Below are positions 1-7,992 of a stretch of DNA of 64,000 nt, piece after piece. A program made the translations under genes and the position numbers. The notes under the pieces are model-generated. The model saw only the letters and a list, made by a program, of their open reading frames with translations, did not search any database and was not told the origin of the DNA. The stretch spans positions 248,001 through 312,000 of the forward strand of contig JALDYR010000002.1 of assembly GCA_032153715.1 (NCBI GenBank), in the 5' to 3' direction. Each line of letters starts with the position of its first letter. The first letter of the stretch is position 1. Origin of the DNA: SEAL01 sp032153715. Lineage in GTDB: Bacteria > Patescibacteriota > Saccharimonadia > Saccharimonadales > Saccharimonadaceae.

Positions 1-1
1 A

Positions 2-556
2 CGAGTAACGCTTGAATTTAGCGACACATCAAAGCTGTATTTTAATGACCAGCGCAAGTTTGGTTGGATGAAATTGCTGCTAACGATTGAAGTGCCGAAC
101 ATTGATTTTATGCAAAAGGTTGGACCGGAACCGCTCGAGGCGGACTTTACGGCTGAGGAATTTACCACTCGCTTTACACGACGCGCCAAAACGAGTATTA
201 AAGCAGCATTACTTGATCAAACGGTGGTGGCTGGCGTCGGGAATATTTATGCCGACGAATCACTTTGGGGCGCCAAAATCCACCCGCAACGCCTAGTAAA
301 TACAGTGACGACCGAAGAATTCCACAGGTTATACACAGAGCTGCGTGAGGTCATGAACCTGGCGATTGAAAAAGGTGGTAGTACTGACAAAAACTACGTC
401 AACGCCGAAGGAAAGCGAGGTAGCTACATGGACTTCGCCCGGGTATTTCGCCGTGAAGGGCAGGCGTGTCCGCGTTGTGGTACCGAGATCATCAAGTTCA
501 AGGCCGCCGGTCGCGGCACGCACATTTGTCCGCACTGTCAGCTATTGACTAATTAA
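2..556 (+). CDS. mutM: Formamidopyrimidine-DNA glycosylase, 3' part (5' end outside window)
   Basis: Base-excision repair glycosylase/AP lyase that removes oxidised purines such as 8-oxoguanine. The reading frame is open to the left window edge, so the N-terminal proline nucleophile and most of the beta-sandwich domain are outside. Visible are the DxRKFGxM segment (about residues 16-24 of the fragment), the helix-two-turn-helix region with GVGNIYADE, and a C-terminal zinc finger with CPRC and CPHC pairs. The methionine at 68 lies inside the conserved RKFGWM motif and is not the start. The family call is secure; Nei-type relatives are less likely because the full Fpg-type zinc finger is present. 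Confidence 0.93.
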   Translation, partial: RVTLEFSDTSKLYFNDQRKFGWMKLLLTIEVPNIDFMQKVGPEPLEADFTAEEFTTRFTRRAKTSIKAALLDQTVVAGVGNIYADESLWGAKIHPQRLVNTVTTEEFHRLYTELREVMNLAIEKGGSTDKNYVNAEGKRGSYMDFARVFRREGQACPRCGTEIIKFKAAGRGTHICPHCQLLTN

Positions 557-567
557 CACTAGCGTTG

Positions 568-573
568 TATAAT
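568..573 (+). promoter_or_regulatory. -10 box TATAAT before the 587 gene
   Basis: TATAAT lies 13 nt upstream of the ATG at 587 and no Shine-Dalgarno sequence lies between them, so the transcript would carry only a few untranslated bases. Confidence 0.5.
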
Positions 574-586
574 TATATATACAACT

Positions 587-1129
587 ATGAGTGCACCATA
601 TGAATCACCGCTTGATCAGAATCAACCTCGACATGAGCTTAAAGAGTCTGCGAAGTCGTTCGAGACCTTGCGAGATGAGTATGTAGAGGTGCTGACGACA
701 TGGCTTAATGAGGTTGAGCCTACATTGGACCTGCCGGCTCAGCGAGAGGTCGATATTATTAATATCCTTGAAGCTGAAGAGGCGTCGCCAGTAGAGGATG
801 AGGCTGAAACTTTTTTGTATCCATCTGCCGCAACGCGGATTGATAGCCTTCATGGAGTCTCTGAAAAAATAAATATAACTGGCTTGAACTATAACAACAT
901 GACCCTGGCACATTTTTCGCTAGCGACGCAATCTGGTGTTACAAATATTGAGCTATATACCATTACGATAGGTATGCACGGACAAGTCACGACCGCAGAT
1001 ACTCAGCATGGTGTGTATGATCATATCATCACAACTGCATCAGAGATGGAGACTGCTAAGCGGGTTCTTGACTTCTACCTTGCTGAATTAACTGAACTCT
1101 ACTCATCCAATAGTACGCGCGAGATGTAG
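587..1129 (+). CDS. Hypothetical protein, acidic, 180 aa
   Basis: I do not recognise this protein. It is acidic in its first half (a stretch near residues 58-75 is rich in Glu and Asp), has no signal peptide or membrane segment, and ends in a predicted helix. It sits between mutM and holA with its own TATAAT box. Its general character (a soluble acidic protein of about 200 residues with its own start-proximal promoter) resembles the gene at 7335, but I see no convincing sequence similarity. It is probably a real gene because the frame is clean and it fills the gap between neighbours exactly. Confidence 0.7.
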   Translation: MSAPYESPLDQNQPRHELKESAKSFETLRDEYVEVLTTWLNEVEPTLDLPAQREVDIINILEAEEASPVEDEAETFLYPSAATRIDSLHGVSEKINITGLNYNNMTLAHFSLATQSGVTNIELYTITIGMHGQVTTADTQHGVYDHIITTASEMETAKRVLDFYLAELTELYSSNSTREM

Positions 1130-1131
1130 CG

Positions 1132-1137
1132 TATACT
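1132..1137 (+). promoter_or_regulatory. -10 box TATACT before holA
   Basis: TATACT ends 7 nt before the GTG start of holA. No Shine-Dalgarno sequence is possible in this space, so a leaderless mRNA is implied. Confidence 0.5.
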
Positions 1138-1144
1138 ATAGAGA

Positions 1145-2053
1145 GTGATAACTCTACTGACTGGTGAGAATACGTTTGAAGCTACCCGCGCCCTGAATGG
1201 GCTGGTTGGGGCTTTTCATGGTGACGTCGAACGGGTGGATGGTGCCGAGCTCGAGACGCAACAATTGCCGGATATCTTTATGGGTGCGACATTGTTTGCG
1301 ACCGAACGTATGGTAATCGTAAAGAATCTGTCTGACAATAAATCAGTCTGGAATGACCTGGTTGATTGGCTGCCGCGCATTAGCGACGATATTCACGTGA
1401 TTTTTGTTGAAGCCAAGCCGGATAAGCGTACGAAGACGTATAAGGAACTGCACAAGATTGCTGATGTTCAGGAGTTTAAGCCATGGACCGAGCGTGATAA
1501 TATGTCGGCCGAAAAGTGGGCGATTAGTGAGGCGCAGGTGCTGGGCTTTAGCTTGGATAAAAAAAGTGCACAGACGCTGGTGGCGCGTATTGGCGTGGAG
1601 CAGTGGCAGCTACACTCGGCGCTACAAAAGCTTGCCGTGATAGAGACGGTGACGCCGGAGGTGATTGCAGATACGATTGAAGCGACGCCAGCAGAGAACG
1701 TCTTTAATTTATTTGAAGCGGCCCTGCGGGGTGACATGGCTCGCGTATCGGATATGATTCGGACGCTTGAACAAACAGATGATCCATTTATGGTCTTTGG
1801 TTTGTTATCGGGTCAGGCATTTCAGTTGGCAGCACTGGCGACAGCTGATCGTCCAGCGGCGGATATTGCTAAGGCGATTGGAGCTCATCCATTTGCACTT
1901 CAGAAGCTAAATACGTATGCGCAGCGTCGCGGCCGCAATGGGGCAAAGAAGATCTTGATGGCGTTTGCTGAAGCTGACGAAGCCATGAAGTCGACAGCCG
2001 CTGATCCGTGGCTGTTGGTCGAACGGGCCCTCGCAAAAACCGCGAATGCCTAA
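1145..2053 (+). CDS. holA: DNA polymerase III delta subunit
   Basis: Clamp-loader subunit that opens the beta sliding clamp. The 302-residue length and the C-terminal block with the FNLFEAALRGD pattern, typical of HolA helical regions, support the call. Like other delta subunits it lacks a Walker A motif. The start is GTG at 1145, just after a TATACT box and 15 nt after the preceding stop. It is followed by a strong bidirectional terminator shared with the convergent rpsT. Delta subunits diverge strongly in sequence, but length, fold pattern and neighbouring rpsT (a common bacterial pairing) agree. Confidence 0.85.
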   Translation: MITLLTGENTFEATRALNGLVGAFHGDVERVDGAELETQQLPDIFMGATLFATERMVIVKNLSDNKSVWNDLVDWLPRISDDIHVIFVEAKPDKRTKTYKELHKIADVQEFKPWTERDNMSAEKWAISEAQVLGFSLDKKSAQTLVARIGVEQWQLHSALQKLAVIETVTPEVIADTIEATPAENVFNLFEAALRGDMARVSDMIRTLEQTDDPFMVFGLLSGQAFQLAALATADRPAADIAKAIGAHPFALQKLNTYAQRRGRNGAKKILMAFAEADEAMKSTAADPWLLVERALAKTANA

Positions 2054-2055
2054 AT

Positions 2056-2088
2056 AAAAAATCCTGCCGGGAAGGGCAGGATTTTTTT
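2056..2088. terminator. Bidirectional terminator between holA and rpsT
   Basis: A perfect 8-bp stem (ATCCTGCC/GGCAGGAT, 2061-2068 with 2075-2082) is flanked by A-runs on the left and T-runs on the right, so it can serve both convergent genes. Confidence 0.9.
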
Positions 2089-2101
2089 AGAGTGACACTA
2101 A

Positions 2102-2488
2102 TTATTTAGTTGTCTTTTTTGCAGCTGGTTTCTTGGCTGCTGGCTTTTTAGCGGCTGCAGTTTTAGTTGCAGGGGCTTTCTTTGCAGGAGCAGCTTTAGT
2201 AGCTGCTGGCTTTGCTGTCGTTGCTTTTTTAGCAGCAGCTGGCTTAACGCCGGCAGCTTTCGCAGTCTTTGCGAGGCCTGCCTTGCGGCGTGAAGCAGTG
2301 TTCTTCTTGATCAAGCCCTTTTTAACAGCCTTATCAATTTCACTTTGCGCTTTTGAAAGCGTTTCGTTGCTTGGGCTTGCGACGAAAGCCTTGTTTGCGC
2401 TCTTGATGTCTTTTTTGATACCAACGTTACGGTCACGGCGCTTAAGCGTCTGTTTCATTCGTTTGATGGCTGATTTGATAATTGGCAT
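2102..2488 (-). CDS. rpsT: 30S ribosomal protein S20 with lysine/alanine-rich tail
   Basis: Primary 16S rRNA-binding protein of the small subunit. Residues 1 to about 78 match S20 (MPIIKSAIKRMKQ opening, three-helix pattern). The remaining ~50 residues are an extension of Ala, Lys, Pro and Thr with repeated AAKKP and PAAKK units, as in histone H1-like proteins. Total length is 128 residues against about 85-90 for usual S20. The gene has a leader with TATAAT near 2534 on the minus strand and an AGAGGT ribosome-binding site. The tail is in frame without a frameshift, so it is part of the protein. Confidence 0.92.
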   Translation of the reverse strand: MPIIKSAIKRMKQTLKRRDRNVGIKKDIKSANKAFVASPSNETLSKAQSEIDKAVKKGLIKKNTASRRKAGLAKTAKAAGVKPAAAKKATTAKPAATKAAPAKKAPATKTAAAKKPAAKKPAAKKTTK

Positions 2489-2578
2489 GTTGTTTCTTAC
2501 CTCTTATAAGTTATTAGTACAATCAAGGTGTGATTATAGAGGAAAATAGGGGAATTGTAAAGACCTTTCGTTTTTTTG

Positions 2579-2608
2579 TTGACGGTCATAATTTGCTTAT
2601 GGTATAGT
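2579..2608 (+). promoter_or_regulatory. Promoter of the 2650 gene (TTGACG-18-TATAGT)
   Basis: TTGACG (2579-2584) and TATAGT (2603-2608) are separated by 18 nt. The leader to the ATG at 2650 is about 35 nt and carries a weak TAGGAAAA ribosome-binding site. Confidence 0.55.
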
Positions 2609-2649
2609 TAAGCCAAACTCTAGAGAAACAAAAAATAGGAAAACAAAAA

Positions 2650-4494
2650 ATGGACAGCGGTAGCGCCAGACAACAGATAGTTGAAAGCATCAAGAATCAT
2701 TCTAATATCTTGGTGACAGTCAGTACAAACCCGACCGTCGATGAATTATCGGCGGCGTTAGGGCTGACAATTCTTCTAAATAACATCGACAAACGGGCTA
2801 CAGCTGTCGTGAGTGGGGCGATCCCTCCAGCTATTACGTTCCTTGATCCGGACAAAACCTTTGAGAGTACCGTTGATAGTCTGCGCGATTTTATCATTGC
2901 ACTTGATAAAGAAAAAGCAGATCACTTGCGCTATAAAGTAGACGGCGATGTCGTCAAGATTTTTATCACGCCGTACCGTACGACGTTGACTGAAAAAGAC
3001 CTCGACTTTAGTCAGGGTGACTACAACGTTGAACTGGTTATTGCGCTGGGAGTGAAGGATCAAGATCACCTCGACACGGCACTTGCTGCGCATGGTCGTA
3101 TTTTGCATGATGCAACGGTGGCGACGATTTCTGCCGGTGCTGAACCAAGTAGTTTGGGAAGCATCGACTGGCGCGATGCTGTGGCGAGTAGTTTGTGTGA
3201 AATGCTCGTGAGCCTGACAGAAGCACTTAAAGAGGACAAACCGATCCTAGACGAGCAAATTGCGACAGCCTTTTTGACGGGTATTGTTTCGGCGACTGAT
3301 CGCTTTAGTAATGACCGCACCTCATCACGGGTCATGACGATGGCTGCCCAGCTAATGGCCGCCGGTGCGAATCAGCAGCTGATTGCCGCCAAGCTTCAAG
3401 AAGCGCATGAAATTGGTCCTGGAAGTCACAACAATTCGGGCAGTACGAACAACAGCGAAGGGCACGATGGTACGGTCAATTTGTCTGAGGACAAGTCATC
3501 AAAAGTGAACAAAGACCGCAAGAAAAACCAGAAGAAAAAGAATGACAATGATTTACAAATTGAGCGAGAGACGTCAAAACCAGAAGCAGTAGTTGCGCCT
3601 GCCGTCGCCGCAGCGGAAGTGCTTGATGCCGACCAGACGCCAGTAGAGACAGAAGCGGTCAATGAAGCCATTGAAGCAGCTGATACCGCCCAGCAGGGCG
3701 AGCAGCAGCTAGAAGATCAGCTGTCGAAAATTACCGAGCCAGCTGCACCAGTTCAAACGCTTGCGGACATTCAAAATGAACTTGCTAATCTGACGCCAGC
3801 TGAAGAGTCGGCGCCAATAGCTGACGAAGCACAGTCGACAGAATCGACTGCCGAGACGCCAGCGCCGACAGTGTCGGATAATGATATGCCAGGTTTTGAG
3901 GCAATGGAAGTGCCCGCTGCTCTCGAACCAGCCCCGGTAGAGGCTGCGCCGCCAGCAGCTGAAGTGTCACCGTTTATTACGTCAACACACAACGCGACAG
4001 ATTACATGAGTGTAAATGATGCGCCACCCTTTGCATCCCCGTTAAATGGCACGGTCAGCGAGCAGAATAATACGCCAGTCATTGATCCATTTAGTGTGCC
4101 AATTCCACCGCTTAACGATGCGCCAACGACGATCGCGCCGCTTGCGCCAAGTGAAGCAGCGCCGTCATTCCCGGTAGAGCCATCGCCACAGCCAGAGGTT
4201 ATCAATACTGTTGCCGATGAGGCGATGCCGTCATTTGAAGTGACTGACCTGCCAAGCGCGTCACCACAGGCGCCAGCGCCGGTTGAGCTGCCGCCACTTC
4301 CACCGTTGCCTGATTTTTCATCGTTGCCGCCACTGCCGCCGCCACCGGCGCCCGGTCAATTTGGGACATTGCCACCGCAACCGCCAACGTTCCCTGAGCA
4401 GCCTGGCGATGTCTTTGGCACGCCACCGGCGCCAGAGCCGCCAAAGCCAACGACGCCGCCAGAGCCAGGCCAGTTCCGCATTCCTGGACAGTAA
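2650..4494 (+). CDS. Degenerate DHH-family phosphoesterase-like protein with long Pro/Ala/Glu-rich tail
   Basis: Residues 1 to about 255 follow the layout of DHH/DHHA1 phosphoesterases such as NrnA, but catalytic positions are missing. The usual HxxPDGDAxG motif reads STNPTVDELS. The region where the DHH triad is expected (before the DAVASSLCEML helix) reads ISAGAEP. One later Asp survives in the SATDRFSNDRTSS block. Residues 275-305 are Lys/Asn/Asp-rich. The last ~300 residues are a low-complexity tail with many PPLPPLP and PAPEPP runs and no membrane segment or signal peptide. I infer a non-catalytic binding protein rather than a nuclease. It is monocistronic, with its own promoter and terminator. 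Confidence 0.7.
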   Translation: MDSGSARQQIVESIKNHSNILVTVSTNPTVDELSAALGLTILLNNIDKRATAVVSGAIPPAITFLDPDKTFESTVDSLRDFIIALDKEKADHLRYKVDGDVVKIFITPYRTTLTEKDLDFSQGDYNVELVIALGVKDQDHLDTALAAHGRILHDATVATISAGAEPSSLGSIDWRDAVASSLCEMLVSLTEALKEDKPILDEQIATAFLTGIVSATDRFSNDRTSSRVMTMAAQLMAAGANQQLIAAKLQEAHEIGPGSHNNSGSTNNSEGHDGTVNLSEDKSSKVNKDRKKNQKKKNDNDLQIERETSKPEAVVAPAVAAAEVLDADQTPVETEAVNEAIEAADTAQQGEQQLEDQLSKITEPAAPVQTLADIQNELANLTPAEESAPIADEAQSTESTAETPAPTVSDNDMPGFEAMEVPAALEPAPVEAAPPAAEVSPFITSTHNATDYMSVNDAPPFASPLNGTVSEQNNTPVIDPFSVPIPPLNDAPTTIAPLAPSEAAPSFPVEPSPQPEVINTVADEAMPSFEVTDLPSASPQAPAPVELPPLPPLPDFSSLPPLPPPPAPGQFGTLPPQPPTFPEQPGDVFGTPPAPEPPKPTTPPEPGQFRIPGQ

Positions 4495-4497
4495 AAC

Positions 4498-4527
4498 AAA
4501 AAACCACCGATTTGCTCGGTGGTTTTT
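4498..4527. terminator. Terminator after the 2650 gene
   Basis: Hairpin AAACCACCGA/TCGGTGGTTT with a short loop and flanking A and T runs. It also lies at the 3' end of the convergent deacetylase gene, so it may serve both. Confidence 0.85.
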
Positions 4528-5209
4528 AGGTGCGGACGATAAAGTAGTTGATTGCGACGTTGTCGCCAAGGTGGAGGAGGTGATTTTCACCGTCGCTACG
4601 CTGGGTGTGGTGAGTGTGAATGATCTGGCGAATCGTCTCGATTTCTTGTCTGGCATCGATTGTTTCGTCAATTTCATGTTGGGGATGGCCAGCTTCCATA
4701 AAGACAAAATCAGTATTGAGCTGGCGAAGATGATCTGACGGGATACACGCCAGGCGAAGCTTGGTCATTGGAAGCCCCAGTGATTTCAGGTGATAAAAGG
4801 CGAGACAGGCGCTGCGTCCGGCAACGATATGGTCAATATGGCCGGTAATGCCATTGAGGTCCATGCTCATGAACTCAATTTCGATATCATCACGACCCGA
4901 GACGGTGGCACGCACTAACGCTTCGATTTCACTGGTGATGGCGACATGGTCGTTGTTGCCAAGCTCGCCGTCCGTATAGCCCAAGTGGTGCATTTCGGTC
5001 GCCCCGATCAGCTTGCCGGCATCGCGCCATTCTTGTAGGCGAACGTGGCCAAGGTCCTCGTGGCGATCAGGGTTCATGCCATTTTCACCGGCAGTAAGAG
5101 TAATGAGGTGTAATTCGGCACCTGCTTTTGCCTCGAGCAGTAATGTACCACTCGGGCCAAACGCTTCATCATCCGGGTGGGCAAAGATGCCGAAAATTAT
5201 CTTTTGCAT
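4526..5209 (-). CDS. PIG-L/LmbE-type zinc-dependent N-deacetylase
   Basis: A 227-residue member of the family that removes N-acetyl groups from GlcNAc-containing substrates (GlcNAc-PI, mycothiol and bacillithiol precursors) or other amides. The zinc and catalytic signature HPDDEAFGPSG is near residues 11-21, and the second ligand motif HIDHIVAG is in the middle. The start at 5209 is preferred over 5227, because the intervening codons contain a TATACT box whose last base is 6 nt from the ATG. The substrate cannot be told from sequence. The gene is divergent from the small gene at 5311. Confidence 0.88.
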   Translation of the reverse strand: MQKIIFGIFAHPDDEAFGPSGTLLLEAKAGAELHLITLTAGENGMNPDRHEDLGHVRLQEWRDAGKLIGATEMHHLGYTDGELGNNDHVAITSEIEALVRATVSGRDDIEIEFMSMDLNGITGHIDHIVAGRSACLAFYHLKSLGLPMTKLRLACIPSDHLRQLNTDFVFMEAGHPQHEIDETIDARQEIETIRQIIHTHHTQRSDGENHLLHLGDNVAINYFIVRT

Positions 5210-5215
5210 GGTTTT

Positions 5216-5221
5216 AGTATA
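5216..5221 (-). promoter_or_regulatory. -10 box TATACT before the deacetylase gene
   Basis: On the minus strand TATACT is followed after 6 nt by ATG at 5209. This places the start downstream of the longest open frame and implies a leaderless mRNA. Confidence 0.55.
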
Positions 5222-5310
5222 CTGCATTGTGTATTTCTGGCGAAAATTGTATATTAAAGCTACTATCAGTCACCCGGACTGGTGGTGTACCCAGAAGGAA
5301 GGTGAGTGCA

Positions 5311-5688
5311 ATGAGCGCTCGAAAGATCCGACGACCCCGTGTAGTGACGTCTCCAGATGAGGCGCAAACACAGAATGACATGGTGGAATACGCCTGTCAC
5401 GAATTCGACGCCTACAGTCAAATGTTGACTGTCGTCAGCGCCGCGCTGCGAGAGGTTGTCAAGGATGGTGCCACTCGCATTGGCAACAAAAATGATCCGA
5501 TCGAGTTCGACGCCAACGATCGAAGTGGAGTAGTGATTGTGCTTCGGCATGAATACGTCTACTTCAAGTTCGGCGACCGGCTCGCGGCGCAGTTGGAGGA
5601 ATTTTTCACCGTCAGCTGGGCAGGAATAGGAATGAATGGAATGAATTCGGATGTATCCGATGAGTTCCTCATTCTGGTCACCTTCTAA
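5311..5688 (+). CDS. Hypothetical protein, 125 aa
   Basis: I do not recognise this protein. It starts at the ATG at 5311 behind a good ribosome-binding site (GAAGGAAGGTGAG); the longer frame from 5227 has no such site and overlaps the divergent gene's promoter. It has a basic N-terminus (RKIRRPR), a mixed alpha/beta middle and no membrane segment. Codon choice leans to C-ending codons (ATC, GAG, TTC, GAC) more than in neighbouring genes, similar to the surface-protein gene at 36749, which could point to a different history. No partner gene is adjacent. Confidence 0.65.
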   Translation: MSARKIRRPRVVTSPDEAQTQNDMVEYACHEFDAYSQMLTVVSAALREVVKDGATRIGNKNDPIEFDANDRSGVVIVLRHEYVYFKFGDRLAAQLEEFFTVSWAGIGMNGMNSDVSDEFLILVTF

Positions 5689-5771
5689 ATGCACGACAGG
5701 TTACGTTTTTCTTTATAAGCAATAGTTTTACCCATTATTTGGCGGAAATTATTAGATTATATAACTTATAC

Positions 5772-5799
5772 TTGCGTGCAATTAGGGTACTCATACAAT
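5772..5799 (+). promoter_or_regulatory. Possible promoter TTGCGT-16-TACAAT
   Basis: TTGCGT (5772-5777) and TACAAT (5794-5799) with a 16-nt spacer point into a structured stretch (5804-5861) rather than directly into a gene, suggesting a leader or small RNA upstream of truB. Confidence 0.35.
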
Positions 5800-5803
5800 A
5801 TAT

Positions 5804-5866
5804 GACCCGCACGCTAACGACCCCCTTGAGCCCAGCTCGGGTGCCGCCAGCAAGGCGGGTCGTTTA
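5804..5866 (+). other. Structured element with two exclusive hairpins
   Basis: GACCCGC (5804-5810) can pair with GCGGGTC (5855-5861). CCGCC (5844-5848) can instead pair with GGCGG (5854-5858), using the same 3' arm. A smaller GAGC/GCTC hairpin (5828-5838) lies inside. The following bases GTTTAAATTTT are only moderately T-rich. It may be a terminator, attenuator or small RNA. Confidence 0.4.
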
Positions 5867-5883
5867 AATTTTAGGCAGTGCGG

Positions 5884-5889
5884 TATACT
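5884..5889 (+). promoter_or_regulatory. -10 box TATACT before truB
   Basis: TATACT ends 9 nt before the ATG at 5899 with no Shine-Dalgarno sequence between. It supports this start over the upstream GTG at 5878. Confidence 0.5.
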
Positions 5890-5898
5890 GGATTGCAG

Positions 5899-6558
5899 AT
5901 GACAGATGGAATTATTTTAATTGATAAACCTGCCGAGATGAGCAGTTTTGGCGTGGTGGCGCGGATTCGCCGCGTCCTCACCAACCAACAACAAAAAAAG
6001 GTCAAGGTCGGGCATACTGGTACGCTTGATCCGTTTGCGACGGGCTTGATGATTTTGGTGATAGGCAAAGAATGCAAGAATGCAGGAAATTACAGCAAGC
6101 TCGATAAGGTGTACGAAGCGACGTTCCGTTTGGGGCAAGAGAGCAGCACAGGTGATCCAGAAGGAGAGCTGACAGCTATCTCCGACAAACAGCCAACCCG
6201 TGAAGAGGTCGAACGTGCGGTCGCGCAATTTACCGGCGATATTATGCAGCGGCCGCCAATCTTTAGTGCCATTAAAATTGATGGCCAGCGCGCCTACAAA
6301 CTAGCGCGCGACGGCAAAGAGGTAGAGATTCCACTGCGTCAGGTAACCGTGCATAGCTTTGAAGTCGTTGATTACACGTATCCAGAACTCAAAATTCGAA
6401 CCCACGTCAGCAGCGGCACGTATATCCGCTCGCTTGCCGTCGACATCGGCAAGACATTAGGGACGGGCGCGTACTGCAGTCAGCTACGTCGGACGGCAAT
6501 TAGTAAGTGGACAATTGATGAAGCACAAACGCTGGCCGAGTACGGCATTGATAGTTAG
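5899..6558 (+). CDS. truB: tRNA pseudouridine-55 synthase
   Basis: Makes pseudouridine 55 in the T-loop of tRNAs. The catalytic motif GHTGTLDPFATG is at residues 38-49, with the catalytic Asp at 44. Further conserved blocks are KIDGQRAYKLAR and the SSGTYIRSLA segment. At 219 residues it ends soon after the catalytic domain and lacks the C-terminal PUA domain of the ~300-residue enzymes. The ATG at 5899 fits the MTDGIILIDKP opening of TruB. The aldose-epimerase gene follows 8 nt later with an AGGAGG site, so the two are probably co-transcribed. Confidence 0.95.
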   Translation: MTDGIILIDKPAEMSSFGVVARIRRVLTNQQQKKVKVGHTGTLDPFATGLMILVIGKECKNAGNYSKLDKVYEATFRLGQESSTGDPEGELTAISDKQPTREEVERAVAQFTGDIMQRPPIFSAIKIDGQRAYKLARDGKEVEIPLRQVTVHSFEVVDYTYPELKIRTHVSSGTYIRSLAVDIGKTLGTGAYCSQLRRTAISKWTIDEAQTLAEYGIDS

Positions 6559-6566
6559 GAGGGTGA

Positions 6567-7280
6567 ATGGACATTATCGAACTATGGAGCGGATCGACGA
6601 AGGCACTGGTGTCAATTGACGGCGGGTGGCTGACGAATTTATCAGATGACTACGGGGATATTCTATTTCCGAAGCGCAAACTCGAGGCGGCAGATGGCAA
6701 TAAGAAGCAGCGCGGCGGTTCGCATGTTTGTCTACCAAACTTCGGGCCCGGCGGCCTGAGCGACCAGCCGCAGCATGGCTTTGGTCGCGCCATGGTCTGG
6801 CAGGTGCAGCAGCAAACGCAAAGCGCTGTCGCACTGGAATTGCCGCAAGGGGACGAGGAATATCAGGCTCTCTCGTCGATACTGACGTACGCGCTTGACG
6901 GCGCATCTTTGACGATGACGCTTAAAGTGACCAACAATGGCAATGAAAGCTTGCGGCTTGCTCCTGGGTTTCATCCGTACTTTAGCCTAAAAGAGGGCGA
7001 AGGCCAGGTGCATGTTAACGACCAAACTTATGACGTCCAGGATCTGGCGGACACTGAATTCTTTACCAGCGATAGTGCGACCTTGCGGCTTGATCGTCGA
7101 ACGATTACGATTCGCTCGGCCGATTTGACGACGTGGGCGCTATGGAGTGATCAGCTGGGGAATTATGTCTGCTGCGAACCGACGCTCGGCGGATACCTAT
7201 TCGAGAACGACGAGCCGCAAGCAAGTGAACTGTTAGCGCCAGGTGAATCGCGAACATACCAAGCGAGTATTAGCTGGTAG
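6567..7280 (+). CDS. Aldose 1-epimerase family protein
   Basis: A member of the galactose mutarotase / hexose-6-phosphate epimerase superfamily (237 residues). It interconverts alpha and beta anomers of a sugar or sugar phosphate. Family landmarks are QHGFGR (about residue 71), with the conserved His-Gly and Arg, and GFHPYF (about residue 134), with the second conserved His. A late Glu is present in the CCEPTLGG segment. There is no signal peptide, so it acts in the cytoplasm. The short length resembles the YeaD-like hexose-6-phosphate epimerase branch more than GalM. It has an AGGAGG ribosome-binding site directly behind truB. Confidence 0.85.
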   Translation: MDIIELWSGSTKALVSIDGGWLTNLSDDYGDILFPKRKLEAADGNKKQRGGSHVCLPNFGPGGLSDQPQHGFGRAMVWQVQQQTQSAVALELPQGDEEYQALSSILTYALDGASLTMTLKVTNNGNESLRLAPGFHPYFSLKEGEGQVHVNDQTYDVQDLADTEFFTSDSATLRLDRRTITIRSADLTTWALWSDQLGNYVCCEPTLGGYLFENDEPQASELLAPGESRTYQASISW

Positions 7281-7322
7281 CACCTCCGTTAGATTATTGA
7301 CTTTATAAAGTATTTATGCTAA

Positions 7323-7328
7323 TATAAT
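7323..7328 (+). promoter_or_regulatory. -10 box TATAAT before the 7335 gene
   Basis: TATAAT ends 6 nt before ATG 7335 with no room for a ribosome-binding site. Confidence 0.55.
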
Positions 7329-7334
7329 ATCTAT

Positions 7335-7988
7335 ATGGAAAATAAGTCTCACTACGTTAATCCAGTCGACGCTGTTGAGTCAGCGCTACGAGATAAACAC
7401 TACCTGGACTACTTCACGGAAGAAACTCCCTTGCTTTGGACGGAACTGGCAGTGGAAGATCAAAGCTCGCCTGAAGTACTTGAATCATTAGAGTTGCTGG
7501 GCTGGCCTGAGGAGGGCGACGCTGAAATGGACCCGGTGCATATCTATCGAACACCTCAGGAGTTCTATGTGGCGCTTTTTAATGCTCATGAAGACGAGTC
7601 AAAAGATCTTAATAACTTTCTCGCTCACTTTAGGGCCAAAGATGTTTCAGTGTCAGATCTTGGCGTGGGGCAGGCGGAAGCTCCTGGGTCAATTGAGGAT
7701 ATGTATGGACGTGCGCCGTATTTTCTTCGCGCCAAGGCTGTCGCTCCAGATTTAATTAAGGGCTTGCAAGCTTCCCTTGGAACGGTGCGAGGTGAGGCGC
7801 TGAGGGATAAGTTGCAGCAAAACCAGTCGCTCAATATGGGCTTATACGCCGCCTATCGACTCATGGGTCGTTTGATGAAGCCGTCTGACGGCAAACTCCA
7901 AATGGAACTCAGCTATCCGCAGATGTTTACCGATAAAGAAGCTGATGTGAATGTCATTACTGACGCACATAAGGCACTGATTCAGTAG
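7335..7988 (+). CDS. Hypothetical protein, 217 aa
   Basis: I do not recognise this protein. It is soluble and acidic in its first half, with no cysteine, signal peptide or membrane segment. A helical C-terminal half includes a basic patch (RLMGRLMKPSDGK). It stands alone between the epimerase and rpsO with its own TATAAT box and no terminator before rpsO. A clean frame of 654 nt with a canonical local promoter supports a real gene. Confidence 0.7.
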   Translation: MENKSHYVNPVDAVESALRDKHYLDYFTEETPLLWTELAVEDQSSPEVLESLELLGWPEEGDAEMDPVHIYRTPQEFYVALFNAHEDESKDLNNFLAHFRAKDVSVSDLGVGQAEAPGSIEDMYGRAPYFLRAKAVAPDLIKGLQASLGTVRGEALRDKLQQNQSLNMGLYAAYRLMGRLMKPSDGKLQMELSYPQMFTDKEADVNVITDAHKALIQ

Positions 7989-7992
7989 GTCC

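Noticed and set aside
2133..2549. 138-residue Ala/Leu/Phe frame opposite rpsT
   Set aside because: It is antisense to the Ala/Lys-rich tail of S20; the minus-strand gene has a clear family match and a leader.
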